DNA of 64,000 nucleotides from Microcebus murinus. Lineage: Eukaryota; Chordata; Mammalia; Primates; Cheirogaleidae. The notes beneath the pieces are model-generated. The model was given only the letters and a program-made list of their open reading frames with translations, did no database searches and was not told the DNA's origin. This document shows, piece by piece, positions 11,690 through 22,419 of the stretch (position 1 is its first letter; every line of letters begins with the position of its first letter). A program made the position numbers and the translations under genes. The stretch covers positions 34,423,138 through 34,487,137 of the forward strand of contig NC_134124.1 of NCBI RefSeq assembly GCF_040939455.1, written 5' to 3'.

Positions 11690-11815
11690 GCTCACGTCCA
11701 TCCATTTGGGAGTCCTCGTAGTTAAACCCTCACAACCAAGCCACGAGGGGTCCTTTTATAGATGAGGAAACCGAGGTTTGGATTGCAGACCCAGGTCCCA
11801 CCACCCAACCCTGCC
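11690..11815 (-). mobile_element. MIR SINE fragment
   Basis: ccctcacaaccaagccacg then gatgaggaaaccgagg at 11761. Confidence 0.75.
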
Positions 11816-12364
11816 CAAGGCTAGAAGAGCAGGGCCAGTGCTCTGGGGCTCAGGAGAACAGATGTGGGGCCCCATGGGGCACCGCCATGGGTGGGAGGCC
11901 CAGGCAGGGTGCTGGGGGACAGGGAAGGGACAATCTGAAGCAGGGCTGCCTTTTGACCCAAAGCAGAGTCGCCTGGTCCAATAACAGCACTTCCCCAGCC
12001 ATTCCCTTCTGCTCCTCCACCTTGCAGAGAGAGGGAGGGAGGAACGGAGCACAGGTTACAGCTGGATAGGGACCACGTCAGAGCCAGGTGTCCTGACTCC
12101 TAATGCAGCCAACCCCGGAGCCGCAGGTCCAGTGAGACCACACCGTTGCCCCTTCCCCCCTCCCGTCACCTCTTCCTCAAACGTCAGCCACGTGGCTCCC
12201 AGGCGCCGGGTCTTGCACTGGCCGTGAAGCTGCTGCCTATTTGCTCGTTGCCGCGCCTGGCACGCGGGGCCCTCGGTCAGCAGTTACCGAGTAGCCTAGT
12301 TAATGAGTAAGTGACTAAGCACCAGGCTTGTGAGATTCCTGGACGGACCGAAGGGAATGGGCAA
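11816..12364. other. Unique non-coding DNA
   Basis: No supportable feature. Confidence 0.5.
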
Positions 12365-12490
12365 ACATTGTCCTAAGCCATCCTAGGTGACAACCGTCCT
12401 ATGAGGTCAGTGTCTTCTATAGATGAGGCACTGAGGCTCACAGAGTGAACGAGAGTTGCCCAAACTCTGTGTCTAGAAAGCAGTTCTCAG
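12365..12490 (-). mobile_element. MIR SINE fragment
   Basis: cgtcctatgaggtcagtg near 12397 and gatgaggcactgaggctc at 12422 match the reversed MIR core. Confidence 0.8.
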
Positions 12491-12519
12491 CCATCCTAGG
12501 AAATAAAACATGACACATG

Positions 12520-12523
12520 CTAT

Positions 12524-12571
<48 letters not shown>

Positions 12572-12578
12572 TTTTTTT
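12520..12578 (+). repeat. (TA)n microsatellite
   Basis: A run of TA dinucleotides broken by single C or G residues, ending in a T9 run. It can extrude as a cruciform. Confidence 0.9.
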
Positions 12579-12744
12579 TCAAGAAAGGATGTTTTCCTTC
12601 TGGTGTCTAAACGGGAAAAGGCCCCCTGAGAAGGCCATTGTAAATATCATCACTTCTCCTTGACGCTCTGTCAGCTTATGCTACTTTATTTAACAAAATT
12701 CCGCAATGTGTGGATCCAAAAACACCCTCGAGTGGGACAGCAAA

Positions 12745-13000
12745 GGAGACGCGCGCGCACGCCGGGAGTTCAGGCAGGAACGCAGGGCTGGGCGGTGCTG
12801 GGATCTGGGCGGCGTGGCCCTCTGCCGCTCTCCCGGGCGGAGTGGCGGTCGGCGCCGCAGCGGAATGTCCCTCGTTTCCATCAGGGGGAGCCTGTGCGCA
12901 GGAGATCCGCCCCAGCTGCGGCAGCCCGGGCAGCAGGGACCCGCTCCGGGCAGCAGTGGCCATCTGGGTGGCGCTGGTGGGCGTTCGCCCTGAGCGAGGC
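12745..13000. promoter_or_regulatory. Small CpG-rich patch, possible regulatory DNA
   Basis: CpG is clearly denser than nearby, for example gacgcgcgcgcacgccggg near 12749 and tggcggtcggcgccgcag near 12843. That is unusual in otherwise CpG-depleted DNA and could mark a CpG island or a protected enhancer. No TATA box, transcript or exon can be tied to it. It carries no recognised repeat. Confidence 0.35.
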
Positions 13001-13104
13001 CTCCTGCCCTGTGGGGGAGCCCCAGCGAAGGGCAGACACCCCTCCCCTGGTTATCCTCGTGGGGAACCGAGGAGAATGGTGGTGGTGGGGAGGCCCCACT
13101 GGAA

Positions 13105-13310
13105 GGAACACAGATTTGGAGCCAGACAGGCCTGGGGCTCACCCCAGCTCCCTTAGGGCCACATGACCTCGGGCTGGTCACCTCCCCTGAGCCTTGATAT
13201 CGACCTCAGTTTCCTGATCTGTAAAATAGAACAACACCCACTTTAGGAAGAGTTAGGGAGAGCAGCTACCGCAGTGCCTGGAACACAATTAATGCTTAAA
13301 AATAGGAGGA
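13105..13310 (+). mobile_element. MIR SINE
   Basis: tttggagccagacaggcctg near 13115, cagtttcctgatctgtaaaa at 13207 and cagtgcctggaacacaatt near 13272 give the whole MIR in order. Confidence 0.9.
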
Positions 13311-13864
13311 GTATTACTATAACAATTGTTACCTGGCTTATTCATGCAAGTCCTAATTGCCACCCCAACCCGCACAAAAATTTCTGCTCATCAATCCCCA
13401 GGGGGCCTTTACGGTGATTTGCTCAGGGCCTGTGGCCACTGAGCCCAGAGACGAGCCCAGCAGAACGACATTTAGAGCTTGTGGTTGCAAATGTAAAACC
13501 AGGTGCTTCTCTTAACAGAAATGATGACAAAGCAAAAATACTAAGGACTATGGGGGGGGGTCCCTATAGCTTAATTCCTCACCCAGATTCAACAACCAGT
13601 TTCTCTTCTTTCTTACTGAACCCCTGCCTAGTCCACACACGTGTTTTGGTGGGGTTGTAATATACCAGGTGCTGTTTTATTCCCGACTTGCTGTGGTCTT
13701 TGGTCTGAATCACTCCATCTCCTTTCATTTGGTTCCTGCCAGAAAGCAAAGCATATATTTCACAGTCCCTTCCCCCGGGGGGAGAATTTCTCCGCAGCCC
13801 TCGCTCTGCACACGTTCACGGGCCGCACTTGGGACAGAAAGATGGCATGGCAATACGATCTGCT
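13311..13864. other. Unique non-coding DNA
   Basis: No gene recognised. A G9 run lies at 13552-13560. Confidence 0.5.
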
Positions 13865-14230
13865 GCCCTTTGGCTGCCTTCTTGGACTCATTTTTTTTCC
13901 AAAATAGAAATAGCATGTTCTCCCTGATTATTAAAGTAACACATGTGCATCATAAAACACTGGCAGTGCTGAAAGTAAAAAGGACGAAAGTCACCCGGAG
14001 ATAACCACCAGTAACATTCCGCTGTGTCCTGTGAGATTTTCATCTGGTGCACACGCACCTAGCTACAACAAGGGAATCTTACAGGACACATTGTCGTGTG
14101 TCCTGATTTTCTTTGTCTGCCTTCATGGTTTTCCATGATCATTCTAAATGGCTGTGAGTCATTTTATTATGTGGGTATTGCACAGTTCATTTCTCCAATC
14201 CCCTGTCGTTGGACATTTAGCTTATTTCTT
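13865..14230 (-). mobile_element. Old L1 3' end, first half of a split copy
   Basis: attattaaagtaacacatgt near 13928 and tcgttggacatttagc near 14206 are antisense L1M sequence. The copy resumes at about 16045 (tgaatatccttgtggg), so the 1.8 kb between is later insertion. Confidence 0.75.
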
Positions 14231-14284
14231 TTTTTTTCTTTTTTTTTTTTATTTTTTCTTTGAAGTAGAATTTTGCATTGTATA

Positions 14285-15545
14285 TTTAGCTTATTTCTGT
14301 GTCTGTTTCTTTTTCTTTTCTCTCTTCCTTTTTAACTTTTAGTTGAGAAATAATTACAGATTCACAGGAAGTTGCAAAGATAGTGCAGACAGTTCCTGTG
14401 TACCCTTCACCTGGTTTCCCCAATGGTTCCATCCTGCATCACTATAGGACAACATCCAAATCAAGATATTGACATTGGTACAGTCTTTGTCTGTAGTTCT
14501 ATGTCACTTCATCACATGTACAGATTTGTGTGACTTCCACCACAATCAAGACACACAATCAATTCCATCATCACAAAGATTTCTCTCACGCTACCCCTTT
14601 AAGGTCACCCATCCGCCCCTTGTCCCTAACCCTTGATAATTAGGCTAGTCTGTTATCCATCTACACTCTTGTCATTTGAGAATGTTACATTTATGTATAT
14701 GTGTGTGTATGTGTGTACATGTATAATGTTTCCATTCAGCACAACCTTGAAATCCATCCATGTTGTTGAGTGTGTCTGTTGTTCCTTCCTTTTTATTGTT
14801 GAGTATTATTCCATAGTGTGGGACCTATTAATATTTTAGGACATTTTAGTTGTTTCTAGTTTTTTTGCTATTACAAGGAAGACTGCCATGAATAATCATA
14901 TAGAGGTTTTCGTATGGATATATATTTTAATTTCCTTGGGGAAAATGTCCATAGTGCCATTGCTGGGTTATTTGGCAAGTGTATGTTTAGTTTTTTAGAG
15001 ACTCTCAAACTGTTTTTCAGAGTGGCTGTACCATCTTACATTCCCACCAGCAATATAAGAGAGCTCTAGCTTCTCTACAAACTCACCAGCATTGTCACGG
15101 TTGGTATTGTCACCGTCTATCATTGTATCTGTTCTAATAGGTGTGTAATGATATCTCATGGTTTTAATCTTCATTTCTTGGTGGCTAGTGGTGCTGAACA
15201 TCTTTTCAGTGCTTCTTTGCTATCTTTGGTAAAATGTCTCTTTATGTATTTTTCCCATTTTCTTATAGGATTGTGATCTTATCTTTGAATTTCAAGAGTC
15301 TAATATACATATTTTAGATAGAAGTCTCTGTCGATCACGTGATTCGCAAATATTTTCTCCTAGTCTGTAGCTTGTCTTTGATCCTCTTAATAGGGTCTTT
15401 GGTAGAGCAAAAGTTTTTAATTTTGATGAAGTTCAACGTATTGATTTTGTTTTTCTTTTAAAGGGCATACTTTTGGTGTTGTGTCTAAGAACTTTTCACC
15501 AAGCCCCAGATGCCAACAATTATTTCCATTTTTGTTTTGTTTTAT
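14285..15545 (-). mobile_element. L1M-type LINE, 5'-truncated, inserted in an older L1
   Basis: Continuous antisense L1 over 1.25 kb: acagattcacaggaagttgc near 14355, tattccatagtgtggg near 14808, gagtggctgtaccatc near 15020, ttcccaccagcaatat near 15041, tattttctcctagtctgt near 15352, gagcaaaagtttttaat near 15405. This is the end of ORF2 plus 3' UTR. Stops and frameshifts are frequent, so nothing is coding. Confidence 0.9.
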
Positions 15546-15566
15546 TTTTCTTTTTAAAAACAACTC

Positions 15567-16040
15567 TGTGCTAGGCAGAATACTGGCCCTGCCAAGGTGT
15601 TCACACCCGAGTCCCTGGAATCTGTGTTACCTTGTGTGGAAAGGAGTCTCTGCAGATTGATTAAAGATCTTGGGACAGGGAGATCGTCCTCGATCAGCCG
15701 GGTGGGTCCAATGTAATCACCAGTGCTCTTTCAGGGACAAAGGGACGCGGGAGAGTCGGAAAAGAAGATGTGGTGATGAAAGCAGAGGTCAGAGTGACAC
15801 CATTGCTGGATGGGGTCCAGGAGCCAAGGTATGAAGGTGCCTTCTAGAAGCTGGAAAAGTCAGGGCAACATATTCTGCCCTGGAACTTCCAGAAGGAATA
15901 TAGCTGTCACACCTTGATTTTAGCCCAGGGAGGCCCATTCTAGACTTCTGAACTCTGGCACTGTAAGATAATAAATTTGTGTAGTTTTAAGCCACTAATA
16001 GTGTTAATTTGTTACGGCAGCAACGGGAAGCTAACGCAAA
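15567..16040 (+). mobile_element. MaLR (MLT1-type) solo LTR
   Basis: gtccctggaatctgtg near 15611, gggtgggtccaatgtaatc near 15700, tagaagctggaaaagtc near 15846, then gtaagataataaatttgtg near 15964, which contains the polyadenylation signal, and ttgttacggcagcaacggg near 16008. An internal retroviral region is absent, so this is a solo LTR. Confidence 0.85.
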
Positions 16041-16044
16041 CCAT

Positions 16045-16195
16045 TTGATGAATATCCTTGTGGGTAAATCTTTGCATAATTTCCCAGTTATTTCTTTAAG
16101 ATCAAATCCTATAATTCGAATTCATGAGTCAAAGGGTATGCACTCAAATTGGTACCCATTTAAATTTTGTCATTAGCTTATAAGGATTCTGTTTC
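16045..16195 (-). mobile_element. Old L1, second half of the split copy
   Basis: tgaatatccttgtgggtaaa near 16047 and gagtcaaagggtatgcac near 16125 continue the L1 that breaks off at 14230. Confidence 0.7.
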
Positions 16196-16260
16196 CTTGC
16201 TTCAGTAGACACTAGTTCTTACCAATGTAAAACACATATTTGAAGTCACCTTGATTCTCA

Positions 16261-16310
16261 TGTGTGTGTGTGTGTGTGTGCGTGCGCGCACGAGTGTGTG
16301 TGCAACCCGC
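16261..16310 (+). repeat. (TG)n microsatellite with CG interruptions
   Basis: About ten TG units, then cgtgcgcgcacgagtgtgtg; another alternating purine-pyrimidine tract. Confidence 0.9.
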
Positions 16311-16379
16311 AGGCCCGTGTGTAGCAGGTGAAGGCGAGGAGAGTGGGAAGGGCAAGGTTTCCTCTGAATCGTCCAAACT

Positions 16380-16700
16380 TGCCCAGTCCAATCTGGCAGC
16401 CACAGCCACGTGTGGCTCTTATGCACCTGAGATTCTGCTACTCCACACTGAGACACGCTGTGCGCATAAAGTACACACTGGATTTGAAATCCTTAGAACA
16501 AAAAAAAGAAAATAGAAAGTTTGATGTTGATGTTTTATACCGATTACACATTAAAATTATAATATTTGGATATATGTTAGCTTAAGCAAAATACATAGTA
16601 TTTTTACCTGTTTCTCTTCGCTTTTTTAATGTGGCTACTAGAAAATTAGCAATCACGCCTGTGGCTTCCACTTGTGGCTCACACCGTGTTCGACTGGGCA
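16380..16700 (-). mobile_element. MER1-type hAT-Charlie non-autonomous DNA transposon
   Basis: caatctggcagccacag near 16388, cacgtgtggctcttatgc near 16407, atttgaaatccttagaac near 16482 and atgtggctactagaaaatt near 16630 match the reverse of MER1B in order. Non-autonomous: it never encoded a transposase. Confidence 0.75.
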
Positions 16701-16854
16701 GCGTGGGTGCAAACGCTCCGACCCACAGCCCTTTATGGTCCGAGTGGCCAGAGCCAGGCCTCAGCCCTCAGCCACCGCAGGGAAAGCCGCCAGGCCCTGC
16801 GGCTCTGGTCTCCACAGGCAGGGCCAGCCACAGGCCCCACAGCGTGGAGGGGAG

Positions 16855-16978
16855 GAACTTGAGGTCAGAGGGACCGTGGTTTGAATCCTCGCTCCTTCAG
16901 AACGTCCTTGTGTTGGAGCTTTTATCCCCTTCAGTTTCCTTATTCATAAAATGGGGGAAATAGCCCCATAACAGGTAT
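16855..16978 (+). mobile_element. MIR SINE, 5' and core part
   Basis: gaccgtggtttgaatcctcg near 16872 and cagtttccttattcataaaa at 16932. A matching MIR 3' part lies at 17105, so the two were probably one element. Confidence 0.75.
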
Positions 16979-16984
16979 GGAGGC

Positions 16985-17040
16985 ATTTCTTTATTCAGCC
17001 AACTTTTATTGAACCTACTGTGTGCTCTGGAGTAATCAGC
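16985..17040 (-). mobile_element. L2 or MIR 3' end in opposite orientation
   Basis: ttattgaacctactgtgtgc near 17007 is the reverse of the shared MIR/L2 terminus. It sits between two forward MIR parts. Confidence 0.55.
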
Positions 17041-17104
17041 GAGCCCCCCGGGGGAGCCTTGCGTGGTGGGCCTACTCAGCACTGCTCAGGAGCCCACGGG
17101 TTCT

Positions 17105-17232
17105 CTGAGTCGGAATTCGCCTCAGCCATCACCTCTCTGTCCTCCAACATTCGCCACCTCACAGGGCTCTGTGAGGGTTTGGTAAGAGAGCACACAGAAA
17201 GCACAATTCCTGGACTTTTGTAGGTGCTCAAA
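17105..17232 (+). mobile_element. MIR SINE, 3' part
   Basis: cctcacagggctctgtgagg near 17157 and ttgtaggtgctcaaagtag at 17218 match the forward MIR 3' end. Confidence 0.65.
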
Positions 17233-17237
17233 GTAGT

Positions 17238-17641
17238 GCCGTGTTTCCCCGAAAATAAGACGGGGTCTTATATTTATTTTTCCTCAAGAAGACACCCCAG
17301 GGCTTATTTTCAGGGGATGTGTTATTTTCCCCTCAAAGCCTCAGCTTGCAGCACGCACAGGATGGCCGGGACCTGACAGGGGGAGCCGACCTTGTTGGTG
17401 GGGCTGCCCGCACCTTTCCAGTCACCTCTGGGATGGTAGCTGTCACGGTGGGGCAGATGAGAAGGGCTGCTCGTCTTCTTTCCCGGTCCGCGATGACATG
17501 CGTGGGTTGTGCAGACACGCTGTGTAGCCACGCTGTGTAGCCACGCCCGTCACTACGGGTAGGACTTATATTGCACAAATGCTTAGAAATCCTGCTAGGG
17601 CTTATTTTATGGGTAAGTCTTATTTTGGGGGAAACATGGTA
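17238..17641. mobile_element. MITE-like DNA transposon with inverted terminal repeats
   Basis: The left end ccgtgtttccccgaaaataa at 17239 and the right end, reversed, ccatgtttcccccaaaataa from 17639 are near-perfect inverted repeats of about 23 bases. Next to the left end is a hairpin, ataagac-ggg-gtcttat, at 17255-17271. agggcttatttt occurs near both ends (about 17299 and 17597). The GC-rich middle (17340-17560) has no transposase frame and includes a tandem ctgtgtagccacg pair. I know similar ends from strepsirrhine and bat DNA but cannot assign a superfamily; no clean target duplication is visible. Confidence 0.75.
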
Positions 17642-17644
17642 GCT

Positions 17645-18845
17645 GCTGCTCGTGGTATTATTAATGTTATTATTCTTTTCTCACTCCCAAGAGAGACGAC
17701 CCAGGACTAGAGAAGAAAGATCTGGAAAGACTTGTTAGTCTGCACATGATGAGAAAAGCCCTTGGGCCTTTGAGGAGTTCATAAAAAACTCTATTATTCA
17801 AGTGACAAACAAGATGTCCCGGACAGCTTGTGACTCGGTTAGGAAGGGCTGCCCGCTCCAGGCCACGCAAACAAGGTCAACTCTTTTTTCGTCAACTGCA
17901 AAGAGTCCTCACTGCAGGCTGCCAAGCCAGGCTCCATCCTCCTGCCTGAGGAGCTGTAGACACCTGGCCGGGTCCCCTTGGTTCTCACCTCCTCTGCAAA
18001 TGCCTGCAATTCTCTGCCCCACGTTTTTTTCTACCTACTGACACTTGCTAGGCCCGCACTCAGGGCAAAGTAACGTGCTGGGTAACGCGCCAGAAGGAAG
18101 CCGCCCTGAGCCCGCAATGAGCCGGTGCTGTGCAGAAACGCCTGAGCTTCCTCGGCCCTCGGTCACAGCGACACCTCCCACAGGTGTGCTCCACAGCGAC
18201 ATCTCCCAGGTGGAGTGCCAATCAGGCTGATAAAGGACCCTTCATGGGCTGTCTTCCTTCCTCCTTCTTACTTCCTCATTCTCCTGCTGATGTTTCCAGG
18301 TAAGGAACTTCAAGTTTAAGTTCTGCTTCTGGGAGAAACCAACTGAGATCATCTCCTTTTTCTAAAAAAAAAAAAAGCCCTGATTTGGATGTGTTGCCCA
18401 CCCCCCCCCCCAACCCCTGCAGAGCTGCGTGCCTGGGCAGTGGCCGACCCTCTCCAATTCCCGCCTATCCCCGTGCACCGTGACAATAGCTGGGTCAGGC
18501 ATTGTCAGGCAACTGCACTCTGGCCAAGGAGATGCAAGGGCGTGCCTGCCATGGGGCAGCGTTTTCTTCCTCCTAAAAGTGAACCTCTTGTGGATGTCTC
18601 CATGCTTGGATGTGATGCCTGGGACTTCTGGTGCCATCTCTTGTTTGCATCTTGGGAACGAAGCCAACGCTGCAGATGGCAGAGCAGAGAGATAAAGAAA
18701 CCCATGCCTCTGATGACAACATTGAGCCATTGATCCAACCCACCCTGCAGCCACACTGCCTCTGAACTTTCCCTTACATGAGATCATAAGCCACCCTTGA
18801 ATTTGGGTTGGGGTTTTTTGTTACTTGCTTCTTTCTGCTAACAAA
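17645..18845. other. Unique non-coding DNA with A and C homopolymers
   Basis: No gene recognised. A13 lies at 18364-18376 and C11 at 18401-18411. The overlapping frames at 18362-18787 have no recognisable motif. Confidence 0.5.
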
Positions 18846-18854
18846 AACATCTTA

Positions 18855-18985
18855 ACTGCTACCACATCAATGTTCTCAGTTAACCTTCATACAACCCAGA
18901 GAGATAGCAATTATTACTGACACCACTAATTTGCAGATGAGCAAACTGGGGCTTCAGGCTTGGATGCAGATGAAAGCCCTCTCCT
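18855..18985 (-). mobile_element. MIR SINE fragment
   Basis: gcagatgagcaaactggg at 18933 after an ATT-rich linker (agcaattattactgacacc). Confidence 0.7.
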
Positions 18986-19149
18986 CATGTGTCCATGCAA
19001 TAATTACTCTCTTGAGAAACTGCAAGTATGACAAATGGAAAGTCAAGTTTATAGATTCTGTGGCAATTCCCTTTATAAAGTGAAAAACCATTCCACAAGT
19101 GACAGTTCATTTCCTAGTTTAAGAAATGAAATACAGTAATTATTGAGGG

Positions 19150-19320
19150 TGCAGCACAGGCATTGCTTTCATCCCCATTTCATAGCTGAGGACACCGAGG
19201 CTCAGAGAGGGCCAGTCCCTTGCCCCAGGTCACACAGCCCCATCAATAGAGCCTCTGGAACTTCAACTCTGGGGCTAACCCCAGTTCTTTCCTCACCACT
19301 CTAATCCCACTGGGGCCTCC
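19150..19320 (-). mobile_element. MIR SINE
   Basis: tcatccccatttcatagctg near 19170, gaggctcagagagggccag at 19197 and aggtcacacagcccc near 19227. Confidence 0.85.
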
Positions 19321-20170
19321 TTAGGCCTAAGCAAGGGTTGCAAAAGTGCTTTGCATACAGCAAGCATGTTCCCTTCTCAGCTTACCTGGCTCTGCCCTCA
19401 CCCCATCCCAACTCAGCAGGTGCAAACAGGTGGCCTTCACTCCCACCCCCATCCCAGTTCCTTTCTTTTCAGAGCCCAAATCCCTGAAGGTCGTTTCCCA
19501 GAATGTTTGGCTTCCTTGTCTGTTCTCCCCTTGTACGTAAATCTCCTGTTGTTTGAAAGATAAAACTTTCCTTTGGAGTTGGTGTCTGTAGTGTACCATT
19601 TCCTATAGCCTGTGGGCTCCTTCCATTAGTAAGAGCACACAGAGCAGCAAGAGAGGAGAAAGGAAACCCATCCTTACCCCCATCACCGGGCCTGTGGCAA
19701 TGGCCTAGAGAGGTGCTCTCTTATCAGATCCATATTGTCTACCTGTGAATTTTGAAGATTTAAATTGTTCAAATACTGTTCTTCCGGCTGGTGACATTTG
19801 ATGCCAGCAGATGGGAGCAAGTGCCTGAGCTTCCTCAAGCTCTTCCCCCCGGTAAGGAGTCTAATCTGGACAGGCTGTGCTGCTTGCTGCCCAGCACCTG
19901 ATCCATCACACAGCGCCATAGGGTCAGGGCTTTTCTTTCTGGGAGTCCGGAAGGATGTTTTTCTAGGGAAATGCATGAAGGACGCCATCATTTAACACCA
20001 TCATGCATTTGAGATAATCATTGGTATAGAAAGGACTGGGCGTTCCCCTCTCTGGGGACCCTACCACCCCAGGGGGCTACTTCCACTGGGGGTGCCACCA
20101 TCATAAGGTAGATTGGGAATCTTGAATTTAAATACAAGTTCAAATTTAAGAAGAAGAGCTATAGAGAAGG
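19321..20170. other. Unique non-coding DNA
   Basis: No gene or repeat recognised. Confidence 0.5.
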
Positions 20171-20174
20171 GATA

Positions 20175-20405
20175 TGTAGTGGATTGAATGGTGGTCCCCC
20201 AAAAGCTATGTGCATGTTCTAATCCCAGGATTAAGCTGGACCTTCAATGGGTGAAGGGTCTTTGCAGGTATAATTAAATATCTAGAGATAAGATCATCAT
20301 GGGTTACCCAGGTGGGCCTTAAATTCAATGACAGGTGTCCTTGTAAGAAAAAGGGACGAGGGGGATTTGAGAAATACAGAGGAGATGTGGGAAGAGGGAC
20401 AGCTT
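20175..20405 (+). mobile_element. MaLR (MLT1-type) LTR, 5' part
   Basis: tggattgaatggtggtcccc near 20181, gggtctttgcaggtat near 20257, ggtgggccttaaattc near 20311 and gtgtccttgtaagaaa near 20335 match the 5' half. The 3' half is missing. Confidence 0.75.
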
Positions 20406-20529
20406 TTTGAAGAACAAATACCAGCATAGGTTCGATTAATTTGTCAATGGCTTTTGATACTTTGAAGTGAAGTCCCTGGTATCCGAACCCGGCCTCTGTG
20501 TTCCGTGGGAGGGCCCACTGCATGGCTTT

Positions 20530-20790
20530 GGACACCACAGTTGCCCTCTCTGAACCCATTTCTGTTACCTGAGGCTCACCGTGGTGCCCACCCATAGCCA
20601 TTGTGAGGGTCGAGGAGGTGTGGAGAGCCAGGGGTCACAAGCCAACAGCCCACAGGCCACTTCAGGACACAGGCGTTTCTGGTTTGTCTCATACAAATTT
20701 TTAAAAAATTTGCAGTTGTTATCAATCATCAACTACCAAGAGACTTTACACCAAAATCCCACATTTCCCTTGAAAAGTCAAAAAAACCTG
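20530..20790. mobile_element. MIR scrap then possible hAT remnant
   Basis: ccctctctgaacccat near 20545 is a weak forward MIR. caagccaacagcccacaggc near 20638 and catacaaatttttaaaaaat near 20691 resemble an old hAT non-autonomous repeat. Both calls are weak. Confidence 0.3.
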
Positions 20791-20794
20791 CCCA

Positions 20795-21460
20795 TCTAAT
20801 GTCACCACGAAATAACTGGCTGGAGCTGAGCCCCAGCTGGCCCCAGCGTGGACCCCTCAGTTTTCCACAGTCCCCACCCCACCCTGTTACAACGCACATG
20901 CCGACTCCTTCCACCCCCCTCACCTGGCTGCCCCCGAGACATCTGAGCTGGCAGCCTCCCTGGGAGAAAGCTTTTTGTAAATTGTTTGTTAATTTCATTT
21001 CTGTTTCACAAAAGACAAATCCCAAACCAGCTTCTCACTGAGGAGGGTGTTCTCCAATAAGGAGAGGGGCTGATGAAAACCTCTGTCAGACAGAATTTTT
21101 TACTTAATAGAATTTGTTGTAACCAGATCAGCAACATCCTTTCATCGTGGGCCTCTGACTTGTGGAAATCTCTTTGTTACCCAGAACTAGATACAAATGA
21201 TGGGACTTGTTAAAACCAGGCGGCTGGTGGCGAGAGGCTTCCATTTATGCTGCGCTTGCCAAGAGTTTAATGTTCCAGTCCTCCTCTGGTTTAAGAGTTA
21301 AGTAAATGTTCGTTTTGGATTCTCACTCCAACCTGTTCGAGAGGTGATTTAAAAAAAAAAGAAAGAAAGAAAAAAGCCCAACACCTTTGGTTTGTATCTT
21401 GTCACCAAAAGTAACTATAATTCCCTTGAAGTTCAAGGTTTGGAAAGTGAGTCCAATTCA
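20795..21460. other. Unique non-coding DNA with an A-rich run
   Basis: An A-rich aaagaaag tract lies at 21351-21375. No gene recognised. Confidence 0.5.
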
Positions 21461-21462
21461 TG

Positions 21463-21650
21463 GGATCAGACAAAAAATTGGGCTTTGCCTCCTGCTAGCT
21501 GTGTGACTTTGGGCTGTCACTTAACCTCTCTGAGCCTCAGTTTCCTCATCTCTAAAAAGATTAGAATAATAGCTGCTACATGACAGGATTGCCATAGGGA
21601 TGCACGATGACATATATCAAGCTCATGGAACAGGAACTGGAGCACCAGAG
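21463..21650 (+). mobile_element. MIR SINE
   Basis: gtgtgactttgggctgtcac at 21501 and cagtttcctcatctctaaaa near 21538, followed by a degraded 3' part with tcatggaacaggaactgg. Confidence 0.9.
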
Positions 21651-21654
21651 ATAA

Positions 21655-22245
21655 TTATTCATCTTTTTATGATTGATCACTGCTTTATGAGACTGCCTTA
21701 GTTCTATTTAATAGTTTGAGAAGTAGAAACCTTGGATTGTGAAGATTTTATTGTTCACACATACCTGTAGCAGAATCCTGCCTTGATTTGCAAACCTTAG
21801 AGGTAATAATGACCTTCATAATGATTTTGGGGCTAATATTTATTAGATATTTTCTAGGAACAGGTAAAATCTTCCTCCCCCCATCCTCTCTCCTTCTCCA
21901 TTGCTATCTTTGGCACTTGGGCATTAGTTGTGCATCAACATGTGGTGTCTTAGAAACCTGGAGTAAGAAAACACTCTCAAAGCCTGTGGATGTGCACACA
22001 AATCGTATACTGCCCACTCGTGGGTGCCAGCCTGCGTGCGGGCACGCTACGAGTCGATAGACGGGGCGTGCTGGGGGACCGTTCTTTACTCCTTGGCTCT
22101 TTCCTTCATTGCAAGAGGTTTAATATTCCTGGGTCCCTGGCACCGGAGCTCACAGCGCCCTCCCAGTCACTGCAACAACCCCAAATCCCCTCTGGTGCGT
22201 CTGAATGTCCCCAGGCAGTTTGAGGACCACCAGTAGTCAAATGAA
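21655..22245. other. Unique non-coding DNA
   Basis: AT-rich to 21880, then mixed. No gene recognised. Confidence 0.5.
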
Positions 22246-22249
22246 GCTG

Positions 22250-22419
22250 GCCTGGCTGATGAGAATATTCAAGCTTTCCTAGCTTGCAAACTTGGGCCAG
22301 ACACTCCATCCACCTCTCTGAACCTCAGTTTCCTGGGCTGTCAAATGGGAGAGTCATACCCACTTTGCAGGGCTGTTGGAAAGACTGAGGGGGAGGGGTA
22401 TGTAAAGGGCCCGGTGTGC
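22250..22419 (+). mobile_element. MIR SINE whose 3' end is amplified
   Basis: gcaaacttgggccagacac near 22285, ctctctgaacctcagtttcc near 22314 and cagggctgttggaaagac near 22368 are forward MIR. Its last bases run directly into the 31-bp array. Confidence 0.85.
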
